Part shown: positions 17,373-26,594 of the stretch, piece after piece
Position numbering within the stretch: the stretch's first letter is position 1
How the letters are laid out: every line of letters begins with the position of its first letter
Assembly: GCA_947168825.1 (NCBI GenBank)
Contig: CAMVNH010000002.1
Coordinates: 94,457 to 158,456, forward strand
Direction of reading: 5' to 3'
DNA: 64,000 bases
From: an uncultured Candidatus Saccharibacteria bacterium
Lineage (GTDB): Bacteria; Patescibacteriota; Saccharimonadia; Saccharimonadales; Saccharimonadaceae
The notes under the pieces: model-generated
Database searches by the model: none
Seen by the model: only the letters and a program-made list of their open reading frames with translations
Told to the model about the DNA's origin: nothing
Made by a program: the position numbers and the translations under genes

Positions 17373-17669
17373 TTAGTTTTGGTGGGGATCATGTTGTTTT
17401 TTGGCGTTCGTGGCGTCGCGAGCGGCCTTATGTTCACGGTAGATGCGTTTGGTTTCTTCGACGTTTTCGGGGCCAGAGAGTTTAGCAATATCGGCATCGA
17501 GAAGATCTTCGAAAGAATCCTCCGCTTTTGGCGTAGATTTCTGGTCGGTCGAATTACGAGAAATTAGGTCGTTTGCTAGATTAGCAATTCGGCCGATAGG
17601 TTGGATACGGCTTTGGCGAATGCGTTCGTTTAGATCGTCACTACTATTGATACGGTCGATATTATCCAT
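17373..17669 (-). CDS. Small hypothetical protein
   Basis: 98-aa hydrophilic ORF with -10 TATAAT just upstream of the ATG. Confidence 0.6.
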   Translation of the reverse strand: MDNIDRINSSDDLNERIRQSRIQPIGRIANLANDLISRNSTDQKSTPKAEDSFEDLLDADIAKLSGPENVEETKRIYREHKAARDATNAKKQHDPHQN

Positions 17670-17689
17670 GGAGTAATTATAGCATAAAA

Positions 17690-17710
17690 AAGGGACCGCT
17701 GTGGTCCCTT
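17690..17710. terminator. Intrinsic terminator
   Basis: AAGGGACC-GCTGT-GGTCCCTT flanked by A and T tracts. Confidence 0.8.
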
Positions 17711-17724
17711 TGTCCTATACCTAG

Positions 17725-18069
17725 TCAATGTTTATTCGGGATTTCGCCTCCGGGACTTGCACTGATGGATGACGGTCTGTCACTATAGTAGTATTCTTCA
17801 CCGTAAAATTCGTACGGTGTTATTGGTCGTGCTGGGTTTTCGGGTGTAACTTCTAGATTAGAAGTAGTTTGGGGCTTTGGTGTTGATTCGGAATTTTTGA
17901 TTGGTGAAGACGACACGGTTTCTTGGTCGATCACCTGCTGTTCTTTCTTTACACTAATAGAAGAATTCTGCTGGTCAATTGCAATATGAAATACAAATCC
18001 TGCAACGATTAGTAGGGTCATTAACAATTTAACATTAAAACTGCCGAATCCTATAAAATGATTTTTCAT
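17725..18069 (-). CDS. Small membrane-anchored hypothetical protein
   Basis: N-terminal TM segment, low-complexity Ser/Thr/Pro tail; SD aggaggt. Confidence 0.6.
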   Translation of the reverse strand: MKNHFIGFGSFNVKLLMTLLIVAGFVFHIAIDQQNSSISVKKEQQVIDQETVSSSPIKNSESTPKPQTTSNLEVTPENPARPITPYEFYGEEYYYSDRPSSISASPGGEIPNKH

Positions 18070-18185
18070 GAAAACACCTCCTAGATAAACTGGGACATTA
18101 AGTTACTTAGATCGCCTCTGATCTATCTTCTCATTATAGCATATTTTAACAAAGAAGTCAAGTATATAGTGGTTATGGTTTTTGA

Positions 18186-19256
18186 TTAGTCTTCGAGGAG
18201 TTTGCAGACGAGACTAATAATAAGTGGTCTTTCGGAAGGATTGGACTCGGCGATTAAGAGAGCAATAGCGGTGAGGGCACGGTCAGAAATCTTAGTTTCG
18301 CCATTCTTAGTGAGATTGCAGTCGTTGATGGTGAGAAATACGATGAATAACAGGGAACCGATGCGTTTGTTGCCGTCGTAAAATGGGTGGTCTTTGATGA
18401 TAAAATAGAGGAGGTTGGCGGCTTTTTCGGCGACAGTAGGGTAGAGTTCGGCTCCGTCGAAGCTTTGATAGATAGTTTTTAAGTTACCTTCAAAACTGTC
18501 ATTTCGGCGTTTGCCAAAGAGATCACTGGCGGAGAGGTTATTTTTTAGTTTTTTGATTAAGTCTTCGCAGTCTTTCAAGTCTAGGGTTTTCTGGCGTTTT
18601 TTCGGGTTTAAGTTTTTTAGGTCGATATGGCCATTGTCGAATTGTTCAAGGGCTTTGAAGCTGCCGGCATATTTGGAGATAACCTCTAGGACACCATTGG
18701 CCTCGGGGCCGTCAAGCTCTTGGCGAGCAATAAGACGACGAACGACGCCCATCATATTTTCAACGTTTTTTAGCTTTTTTGTTTCGAGTTGGCTGAGGCG
18801 ATGCTCGTTTATGGCTATGCCGTTTACGACGTATTGTTTTAGGGTTTTTGTGGCCCAGATGCGGAAATCGGTGGCTTTTTTCGAGTTGACACGGTAGCCG
18901 ACGGAGATGATGGCATCGAGATTATAAAAGTTGACCTCGCGGCGAACTTGGCGTTTGCCCTCTGTTCGAACTATTAAGTTTTTCTTAATAGTTCGATTTT
19001 CTTCTAGCTCTTTTTCGGCATAAATTTTTCGTAAATGCATATTAATGTTAGGGGTTGTAACATTAAATAGCTGAGCAATTTGGTCTTGTGTGGCCCAAAT
19101 AGTTTCATTGTTTTTGTCAACATCAAAAACAATTTCGCCTTCTAGGACCTTGTAGATTTCGATTTGTTGATTTTTTGTATCCACTGAGAAAACGACCCTT
19201 TCTGTCCACCGGTTAGTTATTGGTTCGATTGTAACAGAGATGCGGAAGATTTGCAA
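18186..19256 (-). CDS. RhuM-like N-terminal / Fic-like C-terminal fusion protein
   Basis: RhuM-type N-term (ATQDQIAQLFNVTTPNINMHLRKIYAEKEL...NFYNLDAIISVGYRVNS...FRIWATKTLKQYVVNG) and Fic motif HPFYDGNKRIGS. Confidence 0.9.
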   Translation of the reverse strand: MQIFRISVTIEPITNRWTERVVFSVDTKNQQIEIYKVLEGEIVFDVDKNNETIWATQDQIAQLFNVTTPNINMHLRKIYAEKELEENRTIKKNLIVRTEGKRQVRREVNFYNLDAIISVGYRVNSKKATDFRIWATKTLKQYVVNGIAINEHRLSQLETKKLKNVENMMGVVRRLIARQELDGPEANGVLEVISKYAGSFKALEQFDNGHIDLKNLNPKKRQKTLDLKDCEDLIKKLKNNLSASDLFGKRRNDSFEGNLKTIYQSFDGAELYPTVAEKAANLLYFIIKDHPFYDGNKRIGSLLFIVFLTINDCNLTKNGETKISDRALTAIALLIAESNPSERPLIISLVCKLLED

Positions 19257-19259
19257 AAT

Positions 19260-20357
19260 CTAGGAAATGACGGAACGGGGGAGAATATTAAGAGAGTAGG
19301 GATCGGTTGGCTCTACGCCGCTTTTGATTTCGTAGAGGGCGCTAGCGCCGACCATAGCAGCGTTATCACCGGAGAATTTTGGCTCAGGGAAGAAAACGCG
19401 GTCTTCTCCAAATTCTTGGATGGCTTTTTTGCGGAGAGCTTGGTTGGCGCTGACGCCACCAGCGATGACGATGGATTTTACGTCTGGGTTTTCGGTTAGA
19501 GCCTGGCCTAGTTTTTCGAGTAAAATGTCGATAGCGGTTTTTTGGAAACTAGCAGCAAGGTCGGCTTTTTGCCCGTCGGCTAAGAGATTTTTTAGCTCGC
19601 CGGATGGGGTGGAGATAGGAACGTTTGCGATTTCTTGAGCGGTCCTTAGAACTGCGGTTTTGAGACCGGAGAAAGAAAAATCCAGGGAGGGGTTGTCGGG
19701 TTGATTTTTGTCACGAGGGGCGGAAGTGAGTTTTGGGTGCGGGAAGTGGTATTTTTTCGGGTCGCCTTGCTTAGCTTTTTCGGCAATGGCGGGACCACCA
19801 GGGTAGGGAAGACCGAGGATTTTCGCCACCTTGTCAAAACATTCGCCGACGGCGTCGTCGCGAGTGGTGCCGATGATGTCAAAATGGTTATGTTGATTCA
19901 TTTTGATGATTTGGGTATGGCCACCGGAAATGACAAGAGCTATTAGTGGGAATTCTGGGAGGCTATCGTTCGTCAACCAGTTGGCGTAGATGTGAGATTT
20001 TAAGTGATGGACGGCATAGAGGGGTTTATTATGGAGAATCGCGAGGGTGCGGGCGGTCAGGGTGCCGATTAACAGGGAGCCGAGAAGGCCGGGAGTGTGG
20101 GTGACAGCGATGGCGTCGATGTCGTCCCAGGTTTTATCGGCATCTTTTAGGGCTTTTTTGACGACGGGAAGAATAGCTTCGAGATGACTTCTAGCTGCAA
20201 CTTCGGGGATGACACCGCCGTAGGCTTTGAAGATATCAATTTGGGAGACGACGACGTTAGACTCTAGTTTTAGGGTTTCATCGAGATTTTTTGGATCACC
20301 AGAAACGACCGCAGCTGCGGTTTCATCGCAAGAACTTTCGATAGCGAGGATATTCAT
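19260..20357 (-). CDS. tsaD: tRNA N6-adenosine threonylcarbamoyltransferase TsaD
   Basis: MNILAIESSCDETAAAV...GVIPEVAARSHLEAI...SGGHTQII. Confidence 0.97.
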   Translation of the reverse strand: MNILAIESSCDETAAAVVSGDPKNLDETLKLESNVVVSQIDIFKAYGGVIPEVAARSHLEAILPVVKKALKDADKTWDDIDAIAVTHTPGLLGSLLIGTLTARTLAILHNKPLYAVHHLKSHIYANWLTNDSLPEFPLIALVISGGHTQIIKMNQHNHFDIIGTTRDDAVGECFDKVAKILGLPYPGGPAIAEKAKQGDPKKYHFPHPKLTSAPRDKNQPDNPSLDFSFSGLKTAVLRTAQEIANVPISTPSGELKNLLADGQKADLAASFQKTAIDILLEKLGQALTENPDVKSIVIAGGVSANQALRKKAIQEFGEDRVFFPEPKFSGDNAAMVGASALYEIKSGVEPTDPYSLNILPRSVIS

Positions 20358-20396
20358 GGTTTCTATTATACCATGATTTTACAGGGGTAGCAATGG

Positions 20397-21653
20397 TTAG
20401 CGGGAGTACCTAAGAGAGTCGATAGGGTTTTTGCGAGCGGCTTTGAGAGCGGGGTAGATGCCGAAGATGAGGCCGACGGTGACAGAAGTGGTGAGAGTAA
20501 TGCCGATAATGTTGATGTCGATGTACGGGGCAAATGAGGTAACGACAGAGAGTAGAAAGGCAAGAATGTAGCCAAGGACGAGACCGCCGAGACCGCCGAG
20601 ACTGGAAAGGATAAGGGCCTCGAAGAGGAACTGTAGTAAGATATTGCCGCTGGTGGCGCCGACAGCTTTCCTGATACCGATTTCGTGAGTGCGCTCGGCG
20701 ACGGAGACAAGCATAATATTCATGACGCCGATACCACCGACGATAAGCGAGATGCTGGCAACGAGAGTGAGCATGCCGGAGACAATCATGAGCATGCCGC
20801 TAGCGGGGTGTGAGATTTGGTCGCCGTAAGCGATGGAAAAATTAGTATCGTCGTTCTTAGTTTCTCTAAGTTTTTCGGAGATTTCGGTAGATAGTTTCGA
20901 TAGGTCGTTTTTTGAGTTTGCAAGAACGTTGATTTGTTGAATCTGAAGGTTGTTCTCTAAGGTACTTAAATAGTCAGCCTTAACAAAGATGGAATTATTA
21001 AAATTAATATTCATGAAATTTAGCTGATCGTCAGCTTCAGCTAGTATGCCGATGACGATGAACTTTTGACCAAGTAGAGTGAGGGTTTTGCCGACTGGCT
21101 CGGTAGTGCCGAAGAGTCTTAGGGAAAGATCGTGACCGACTACGGCAGTGTTAGGCTGATTTTTATTGGTAAGGAAAGTGCCACTGCTGAGAGTAAGTTT
21201 TTGAATATCGATGAAGGCTGGGTTGGTGGCGATGACCGAGGCGGAATTGATAGTGGAAGTATAAGCTTTACCGTTATCATCAATACGATCGGCGGAGACA
21301 GTGAGTTCGGATTTAGCAATTTCAGAAACGGATTTGACATCAGCAATTTTTGAGATAGTTGTGATGTCTTCTAGGCTCAAATTGCTTTTTAGATATTGAT
21401 TTGAAGATGTAAGCGTTTCAAGAATGTTTTCGGTAGTATCTTTTTCGGAACTTGGGCGGATAACAATGAGATCGGAGCCGGTATTAGTAACTTGATAAGA
21501 GATAATTTTTTGGATGCTGCCAGTAAGGGATAGAATGAGGACGATAGCGGCGACACCGATGGCAATGCCGAGGCAGGTAAGAAAGGAACGGGTGCGATTT
21601 TGATGAATGGAGTCGTAGGCTAGACGATAATGAGTACGGAGAAGAAGGGACAT
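20397..21653 (-). CDS. ABC transporter permease (MacB/FtsX-like)
   Basis: RSFLTCLGIAIGVAAIVLILSLTGS...VAERTHEIGIRKAVGAT...GIYPALKAARKNPIDSLRYS. Confidence 0.93.
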   Translation of the reverse strand: MSLLLRTHYRLAYDSIHQNRTRSFLTCLGIAIGVAAIVLILSLTGSIQKIISYQVTNTGSDLIVIRPSSEKDTTENILETLTSSNQYLKSNLSLEDITTISKIADVKSVSEIAKSELTVSADRIDDNGKAYTSTINSASVIATNPAFIDIQKLTLSSGTFLTNKNQPNTAVVGHDLSLRLFGTTEPVGKTLTLLGQKFIVIGILAEADDQLNFMNINFNNSIFVKADYLSTLENNLQIQQINVLANSKNDLSKLSTEISEKLRETKNDDTNFSIAYGDQISHPASGMLMIVSGMLTLVASISLIVGGIGVMNIMLVSVAERTHEIGIRKAVGATSGNILLQFLFEALILSSLGGLGGLVLGYILAFLLSVVTSFAPYIDINIIGITLTTSVTVGLIFGIYPALKAARKNPIDSLRYSR

Positions 21654-22405
21654 TATTTTTTACCTTTCTTGTTAAAATGGATTTTTACGGGTTCGGGGAG
21701 ATCTTTGTCGGCAACAGTTTTAATATCGGTATCGATACCGCCGTCAAGCATATTGATAACTCGAGTGGCATAAGTTGTGAGGCTAGGGTTATGAGTAACC
21801 ATAATAATAGTGTTGCCTTCACTGTGAATAGATTTTAGCTCTTCCATGACGATATGGGCGGAGCGGGAGTCGAGATTGCCGGTTGGCTCATCAGCAAGGA
21901 TAATTTCGGGTTCGGCGATGAGGGAACGAGCGATAGCGATGCGTTGTTTTTGGCCACCGGAGAGTTGATCGGGCATATAATATTCTTTTGGTTGGAGATG
22001 GAAACGGTCAAGGATTTCATCGGCGCGTTTTTCGCGAGTGAGTTTGGTTTTGCCAGCATATACGAGAGGAAGGGTAACGTTGTCGAGAATATTTAGAGTC
22101 GGGATGAGGTTAAAATCTTGGAAAATCATGCCGATTTTTTTGCTTCGAAGCCTGGCCTTTTTATGATGGCTGATTTTTTCGACGGATTCGCCGTTTAGGA
22201 GATAAGTACCTTCGGTGGCTTGGTCGAGGAGACCGATAATGTTTAGTAAAGTGGTTTTGCCACAGCCGGACGGCCCCATAATCATGATGAACTCGCCCTG
22301 TTTAACTTTGAGGTCAAAGTTTTTCAAAGCGTAACTTTCGGCGTCACCATAGCCATAGCGTTTGGTGATCTTTTTTAGGTTGATGATGACGCTGTTTTTT
22401 GCCAC
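21653..22405 (-). CDS. ABC transporter ATP-binding protein (LolD/MacB-like)
   Basis: [45 protein letters not shown]. Confidence 0.95.
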   Translation of the reverse strand: MAKNSVIINLKKITKRYGYGDAESYALKNFDLKVKQGEFIMIMGPSGCGKTTLLNIIGLLDQATEGTYLLNGESVEKISHHKKARLRSKKIGMIFQDFNLIPTLNILDNVTLPLVYAGKTKLTREKRADEILDRFHLQPKEYYMPDQLSGGQKQRIAIARSLIAEPEIILADEPTGNLDSRSAHIVMEELKSIHSEGNTIIMVTHNPSLTTYATRVINMLDGGIDTDIKTVADKDLPEPVKIHFNKKGKK

Positions 22406-22556
22406 TTAAAATTAACTCCACTTATTTTTGCGCCACCCGTATAGTATTAGGCTCCATTATAATTTCTTGAGAAGTTTTTTTCAAGGGTTGACTTTTCGAG
22501 AACGATAAAAATAATTTTTCGGTGAAATATGGAATCTGTGATATAATGGGGGAGTC

Positions 22557-22646
22557 GGTGGAGTGGCCGAGTGGTTGAAGGCGCACGCTTGGAAAGCGTG
22601 TATGCGGGCAACCGTATCGCAGGTTCGAATCCTGTCTCCACCGCCA
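22557..22646 (+). tRNA. tRNA-Ser (anticodon GGA), CCA encoded
   Basis: GGTGGAG...CACGC-TTGGAAA-GCGTG...GGTTCGAATCC...CTCCACCGCCA. Confidence 0.96.
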
Positions 22647-22706
22647 TTTTTTTGTGCCAAAATGGATATGTTTATGTTATAATGAAGTAGTAAAGAGTTG
22701 GAGGCT

Positions 22707-24023
22707 ATGAAAAAAGTAATAGGAAAGTTGAGTTCGGTTGTCCTTTCTGGAGTTTCTTTGTTGTTTTTTACTTTTGTAAGTGCTAATTTTGGCGAAGCCT
22801 GGGCCACCGCTTCAGTTTCTGGTGATGTGGAAATTTCGGTAGGCATTACTCCATCCGTGGCAATATCAATTCAAAGTCCGAATGATGATGATCCGACTTG
22901 TGTAGCGATTGGACAGAATCCGAAGCCTTCTTGTGCACGAGCGACTGTGGACTCAAACACGTACAGCTCTTCCTATTCTGACGTAACGGTGTTCACAAAC
23001 AATACTAGTGGGTATGGATTGACGGTATCAGCGGAGGAACCAAATTTAGTAAGTAGTACGGATAGCAATAATGTAATACCGACCGGGATTCTATCAGTGA
23101 ATAGTGATGGAACGGTACCTGGCGGACAGAACAAATGGTCATTTAAGACGGATGGTTATATTGAAAACTGGACGGCAATGTCGGTGAGCCCAATTACAGT
23201 AGTAGCGTATAATGCACCTACACCTACTGGAAATACAACGCGGGTGACCTATGGGATTTCTGCGGGAACGAATCCAGCTGGTTCTTATGAAACGGAGTTG
23301 GTTTATACGGCGACGGTTTTTGATGGCGAGAATCCGGATTATGAGGGAGACGTAGCGTATATGCAAGGGTTTACTTGTGGATCAATCGAGGAAGGTGAAA
23401 CGACGACTTTGATGGATCGGCGAGACAGAAAAACTTATGCGGTATCGAAACTTGCGGATGGACTTTGTTGGATGACGGAAGATTTGAAACTTGGTGGAGA
23501 TTATGACATGCAACTAACATCAACATATTCTGATGTAACATCTGATTTCGTGTTGAGGGCAGAAAATACCGGAACATGGTGTACAACAGATGACGCAAGC
23601 TGTACTGATCAGAGTTTAATGTTGAAGACTGGGGCGCCGAATGGGTATCTATACAACTGGTATGCGGCAACGGCAGGTGGTGGTACCTATGAAACTGAAT
23701 CGGGAATGGTGGAAAGTTCAATTTGTCCGAAAGGCTGGAAGCCACCACATGGCGGAACTGGTATTGGGTCGTTCTATTCGATTACGCAGACTTATGATAC
23801 GGTGGCGAAGTTGCTCGATACTCCAATTCCAGCGTTTAATTTCACTGGGTTTAGGAATGGTGCGAGCGTAAACTTCCCAGATTCTGGTGGTTATTATTGG
23901 GCAAGATCAGCGGTAAGTGCATCGAATGCAAACTACTTTGTATTCTATGGTAATGTAGTGAATCCACAACATTCTGGGAACAAATATTATGGCTTTGCAC
24001 TAAGGTGCGTGTCCACGTTATAA
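22707..24023 (+). CDS. Secreted surface protein with FISUMP-type C-terminal domain
   Basis: Signal peptide; [28 protein letters not shown]...[10 protein letters not shown]...[10 protein letters not shown]...YYWARS...[12 protein letters not shown]. Confidence 0.8.
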   Translation: MKKVIGKLSSVVLSGVSLLFFTFVSANFGEAWATASVSGDVEISVGITPSVAISIQSPNDDDPTCVAIGQNPKPSCARATVDSNTYSSSYSDVTVFTNNTSGYGLTVSAEEPNLVSSTDSNNVIPTGILSVNSDGTVPGGQNKWSFKTDGYIENWTAMSVSPITVVAYNAPTPTGNTTRVTYGISAGTNPAGSYETELVYTATVFDGENPDYEGDVAYMQGFTCGSIEEGETTTLMDRRDRKTYAVSKLADGLCWMTEDLKLGGDYDMQLTSTYSDVTSDFVLRAENTGTWCTTDDASCTDQSLMLKTGAPNGYLYNWYAATAGGGTYETESGMVESSICPKGWKPPHGGTGIGSFYSITQTYDTVAKLLDTPIPAFNFTGFRNGASVNFPDSGGYYWARSAVSASNANYFVFYGNVVNPQHSGNKYYGFALRCVSTL

Positions 24024-24236
24024 ATTGATGATTTTAGTGTGGGAGTGGGCGCCGCGCTCGATAGTAATGTAAGATTTGGGGACATGGAAATGTTTGGCGA
24101 GAAGTTTGATGAGAGCGGCGTTAGCTTCACCGTCGTGAGGTTTGGCGCGGAGATAGACTGTGTACTCTTCGGGTGCGGTTTCGATAATTTTTTCTTGGCT
24201 GGTGCCGGTTTTGACAGTGATTTTTAGCTGTGTCAT
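24018..24236 (-). CDS. DUF167/YggU family protein
   Basis: TAPEEYTVYLRAKPHDGEANAALIKLLAKHFHVPKSYITIERGAHSHTKII. Confidence 0.9.
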   Translation of the reverse strand: MTQLKITVKTGTSQEKIIETAPEEYTVYLRAKPHDGEANAALIKLLAKHFHVPKSYITIERGAHSHTKIINL

Positions 24237-24261
24237 AAAATAAATATATCATATTATGAAA

Positions 24262-24284
24262 ATAGCCCCCAATAAGGGGGCTAT
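24262..24284. terminator. Intrinsic terminator
   Basis: ATAGCCCCC-AATAA-GGGGGCTAT. Confidence 0.85.
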
Positions 24285-24295
24285 GCTGAGGAAAA

Positions 24296-26404
24296 TTAAA
24301 AAAGATGCACTGAGGAGAGAATGGGTGCAAGAGTGTTTGCAACCGTTGACATCGTCTTGATAAAAATATCAAGAGCGACGCCAACAACGTCTTTACGGGT
24401 GTCACCAACGGTATCACCAACGACGGTAGCTTTGTGCGCAGGGGTCTTTTTACCATATCCGGTCAATAGGCCGGCTTCGACATATTTTTTGGCATTATCC
24501 CATGCACCACCACTATTGCCCATAAAGATGGCTTTAGGGATAGCAACAACAGTGGCACCAACGAGAAGGCCACCGATAAACTCGACGCCGCAAAGTAGCA
24601 TGCCGACAAATGGAATGAAAAGTGCAAGAAGTGACGGTGCTAACATTTTACGTAGAGCTTGTTTGGTAGCCATAGCGATGATGGATTCGTAGTCTGGCCT
24701 GACTGTTCCTTCCATAACTCCAGGGCGAGATAATTGCTCGTCGCCTGCATCGGCCATAAGGTGTGCAGATTCTATGGTGTTATCGGTAAGCATGGCGCTA
24801 AAGTATTCGACAAGAGCACCGCCGATTATTGCACCAACGATAACGATTGGACTAGCAATGTTGAGGACGATTTCGCCTTTAGCATAACTACCGACATAGG
24901 CAAAGATTAGTGAAACGGTTGCGTATGCGGCGGAGCCGATAGCGAAACCTTTGCCGATAGCTGCGGTAGTATTGCCGGTGGCATCCAGTTTGTCGGTAAT
25001 TGCGCGGATAGATTCGTCAAGATGGCAACTTTCGGCGATTCCGCCGGCATTGTCGGCGATTGGTCCGAAGGCGTCAATCGAGACTGTAGTTGCAACAAAT
25101 GAAAGCATACCAAGTGCGGCAATAGCAATACCGTAGACTCCGCAGAGAAACCATGAAACAAGCATTGAGGTGCCTATAACCAGGATAGGTAACAGTGTTG
25201 AACGTGATCCAAGTGCGTCGCCTTTGGTAATAACAAAAGCTTCACCTTCCGGTGAGATTTCTGCAATTTTTTGCACTGGCGAATGATCGGTGCTGGTATA
25301 GTACTCAGTGATTTTGCCAACAAGAACTCCAGAAACAATGCCGAAAATCGAGGCGATCCAGGGCGAACTCCAACCAAATAGGAAACCGCTATTTGCTACG
25401 GCGTCGCTAAAGAGGTATTTTGCGGCGAAAGCGCCGCTAATTACAGTAAGGGCAGCGGAGATGTATGTTGCGTTGTCAAGTTCTTTAGCGGGGTCATCTT
25501 TAGCCTTATGGTACAAGGCATAAGAAAGACCGATAATACAGCTTAAGAGCCCGAAACCGGCAAGTAGTATCGGAAAAGAGCATGCTGCGTCGAATATTGC
25601 TGAGCCAGGCTCAAAAGTGATTTTTGCGATTAAGAGGCAGGCTACAATAGTAGCGACAAAACTTTCCAAGAGGTCACTGCAGTTTCCGGCAATATCATTG
25701 ACATTATCGCCTATGAAATCGGCGATAGTGTTCGGCATGCGACTGTCGTCTTCTGGCATATCGTGGCGAATTTTTGCTACGATGTCGGCAGAGATGTCGG
25801 CGGCTTTGGTGTAATTACCACCAGCTACACGGTTGAACATAGCAACGAGTGAACAGCCTAGCGAGTAGGTTGTTAGACGCATAGTTGTAGCGTTACAGCC
25901 AAAGTTAAGCAAAAGACCATGACTAGTAGTGTCATTCATCCCGCCAGATGTTAGAAAGACGATTGCGAGGCCGAGGATACCAAAAGCTTCAACGGAGAGC
26001 CCACTGATGATTCCGCCTTTTAGAGCAGTGCGAACTGTTCTGCCGACAGTTCCACAACGTAGGGCGCGTCTAGCAACGCGAAAGTTGGCATAGGTTGCGC
26101 CAACCATACCGACAATGCAGGCCGTGCTACTCATGCATGCTCCCAAAATGAATGAGAGCCCACTAAACCTTTCGATAAAAAGAGAAAAGATAGCGGCAAC
26201 AATGATAACTACGATTGAGATTGTTTGGTACTCGGTAATCATGAACGTACGTGCGCCATTACGAATGATGCCGGCTAATTCGAACATATCCTGCTCTTCT
26301 TTAGTGTAGAGCTTTTTCTTTTTTTTGATATTCAAGTAGTAGTAGACAACCATTCCGATAGCGATTAATACGATCGGCAAAACTCCAAGATAGTATTTTT
26401 CCAT
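24296..26404 (-). CDS. hppA: Membrane-bound ion-translocating pyrophosphatase
   Basis: NFRVARRA, GGNYTKAADISADIVAKI, NVGDNAGDCA-like DNVNDIAGNCSDL, GNTTAAIGKG; start at 26404 preferred (SD aggaggaa). Confidence 0.93.
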   Translation of the reverse strand: MEKYYLGVLPIVLIAIGMVVYYYLNIKKKKKLYTKEEQDMFELAGIIRNGARTFMITEYQTISIVVIIVAAIFSLFIERFSGLSFILGACMSSTACIVGMVGATYANFRVARRALRCGTVGRTVRTALKGGIISGLSVEAFGILGLAIVFLTSGGMNDTTSHGLLLNFGCNATTMRLTTYSLGCSLVAMFNRVAGGNYTKAADISADIVAKIRHDMPEDDSRMPNTIADFIGDNVNDIAGNCSDLLESFVATIVACLLIAKITFEPGSAIFDAACSFPILLAGFGLLSCIIGLSYALYHKAKDDPAKELDNATYISAALTVISGAFAAKYLFSDAVANSGFLFGWSSPWIASIFGIVSGVLVGKITEYYTSTDHSPVQKIAEISPEGEAFVITKGDALGSRSTLLPILVIGTSMLVSWFLCGVYGIAIAALGMLSFVATTVSIDAFGPIADNAGGIAESCHLDESIRAITDKLDATGNTTAAIGKGFAIGSAAYATVSLIFAYVGSYAKGEIVLNIASPIVIVGAIIGGALVEYFSAMLTDNTIESAHLMADAGDEQLSRPGVMEGTVRPDYESIIAMATKQALRKMLAPSLLALFIPFVGMLLCGVEFIGGLLVGATVVAIPKAIFMGNSGGAWDNAKKYVEAGLLTGYGKKTPAHKATVVGDTVGDTRKDVVGVALDIFIKTMSTVANTLAPILSSVHLF

Positions 26405-26459
26405 AGAACATTCCTCCTTTTTAATGTACATGTCGGCCTCAGCTACGACAAAAAACAAA

Positions 26460-26477
26460 GGGCGCTCCTCAACGCCC
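26460..26477 (-). promoter_or_regulatory. Possible attenuator/terminator hairpin in hppA leader
   Basis: Minus strand GGGCG-TTGAGGAG-CGCCC followed by TTTGTTTTTT, upstream of the hppA SD. Confidence 0.4.
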
Positions 26478-26594
26478 ACCGTGAAATATAATAACATAAA
26501 TTCTAGAAAAAGTCATCGATGATATGAAGTAGGGCTTATGTTATAATAGAATATAAGTTTATTAATCAGCGGTGGAAGAAGGAGGCGACTCGAG

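Noticed and set aside
22707-24023. 22707 gene as the variable repeat of the TR at 127-300
   Set aside because: Protein patterns align, but many mismatches fall on non-adenine template positions, which DGR mutagenesis does not produce.
24907-25136. Short ORFs opposite hppA
   Set aside because: Antisense shadows with no promoter or SD.
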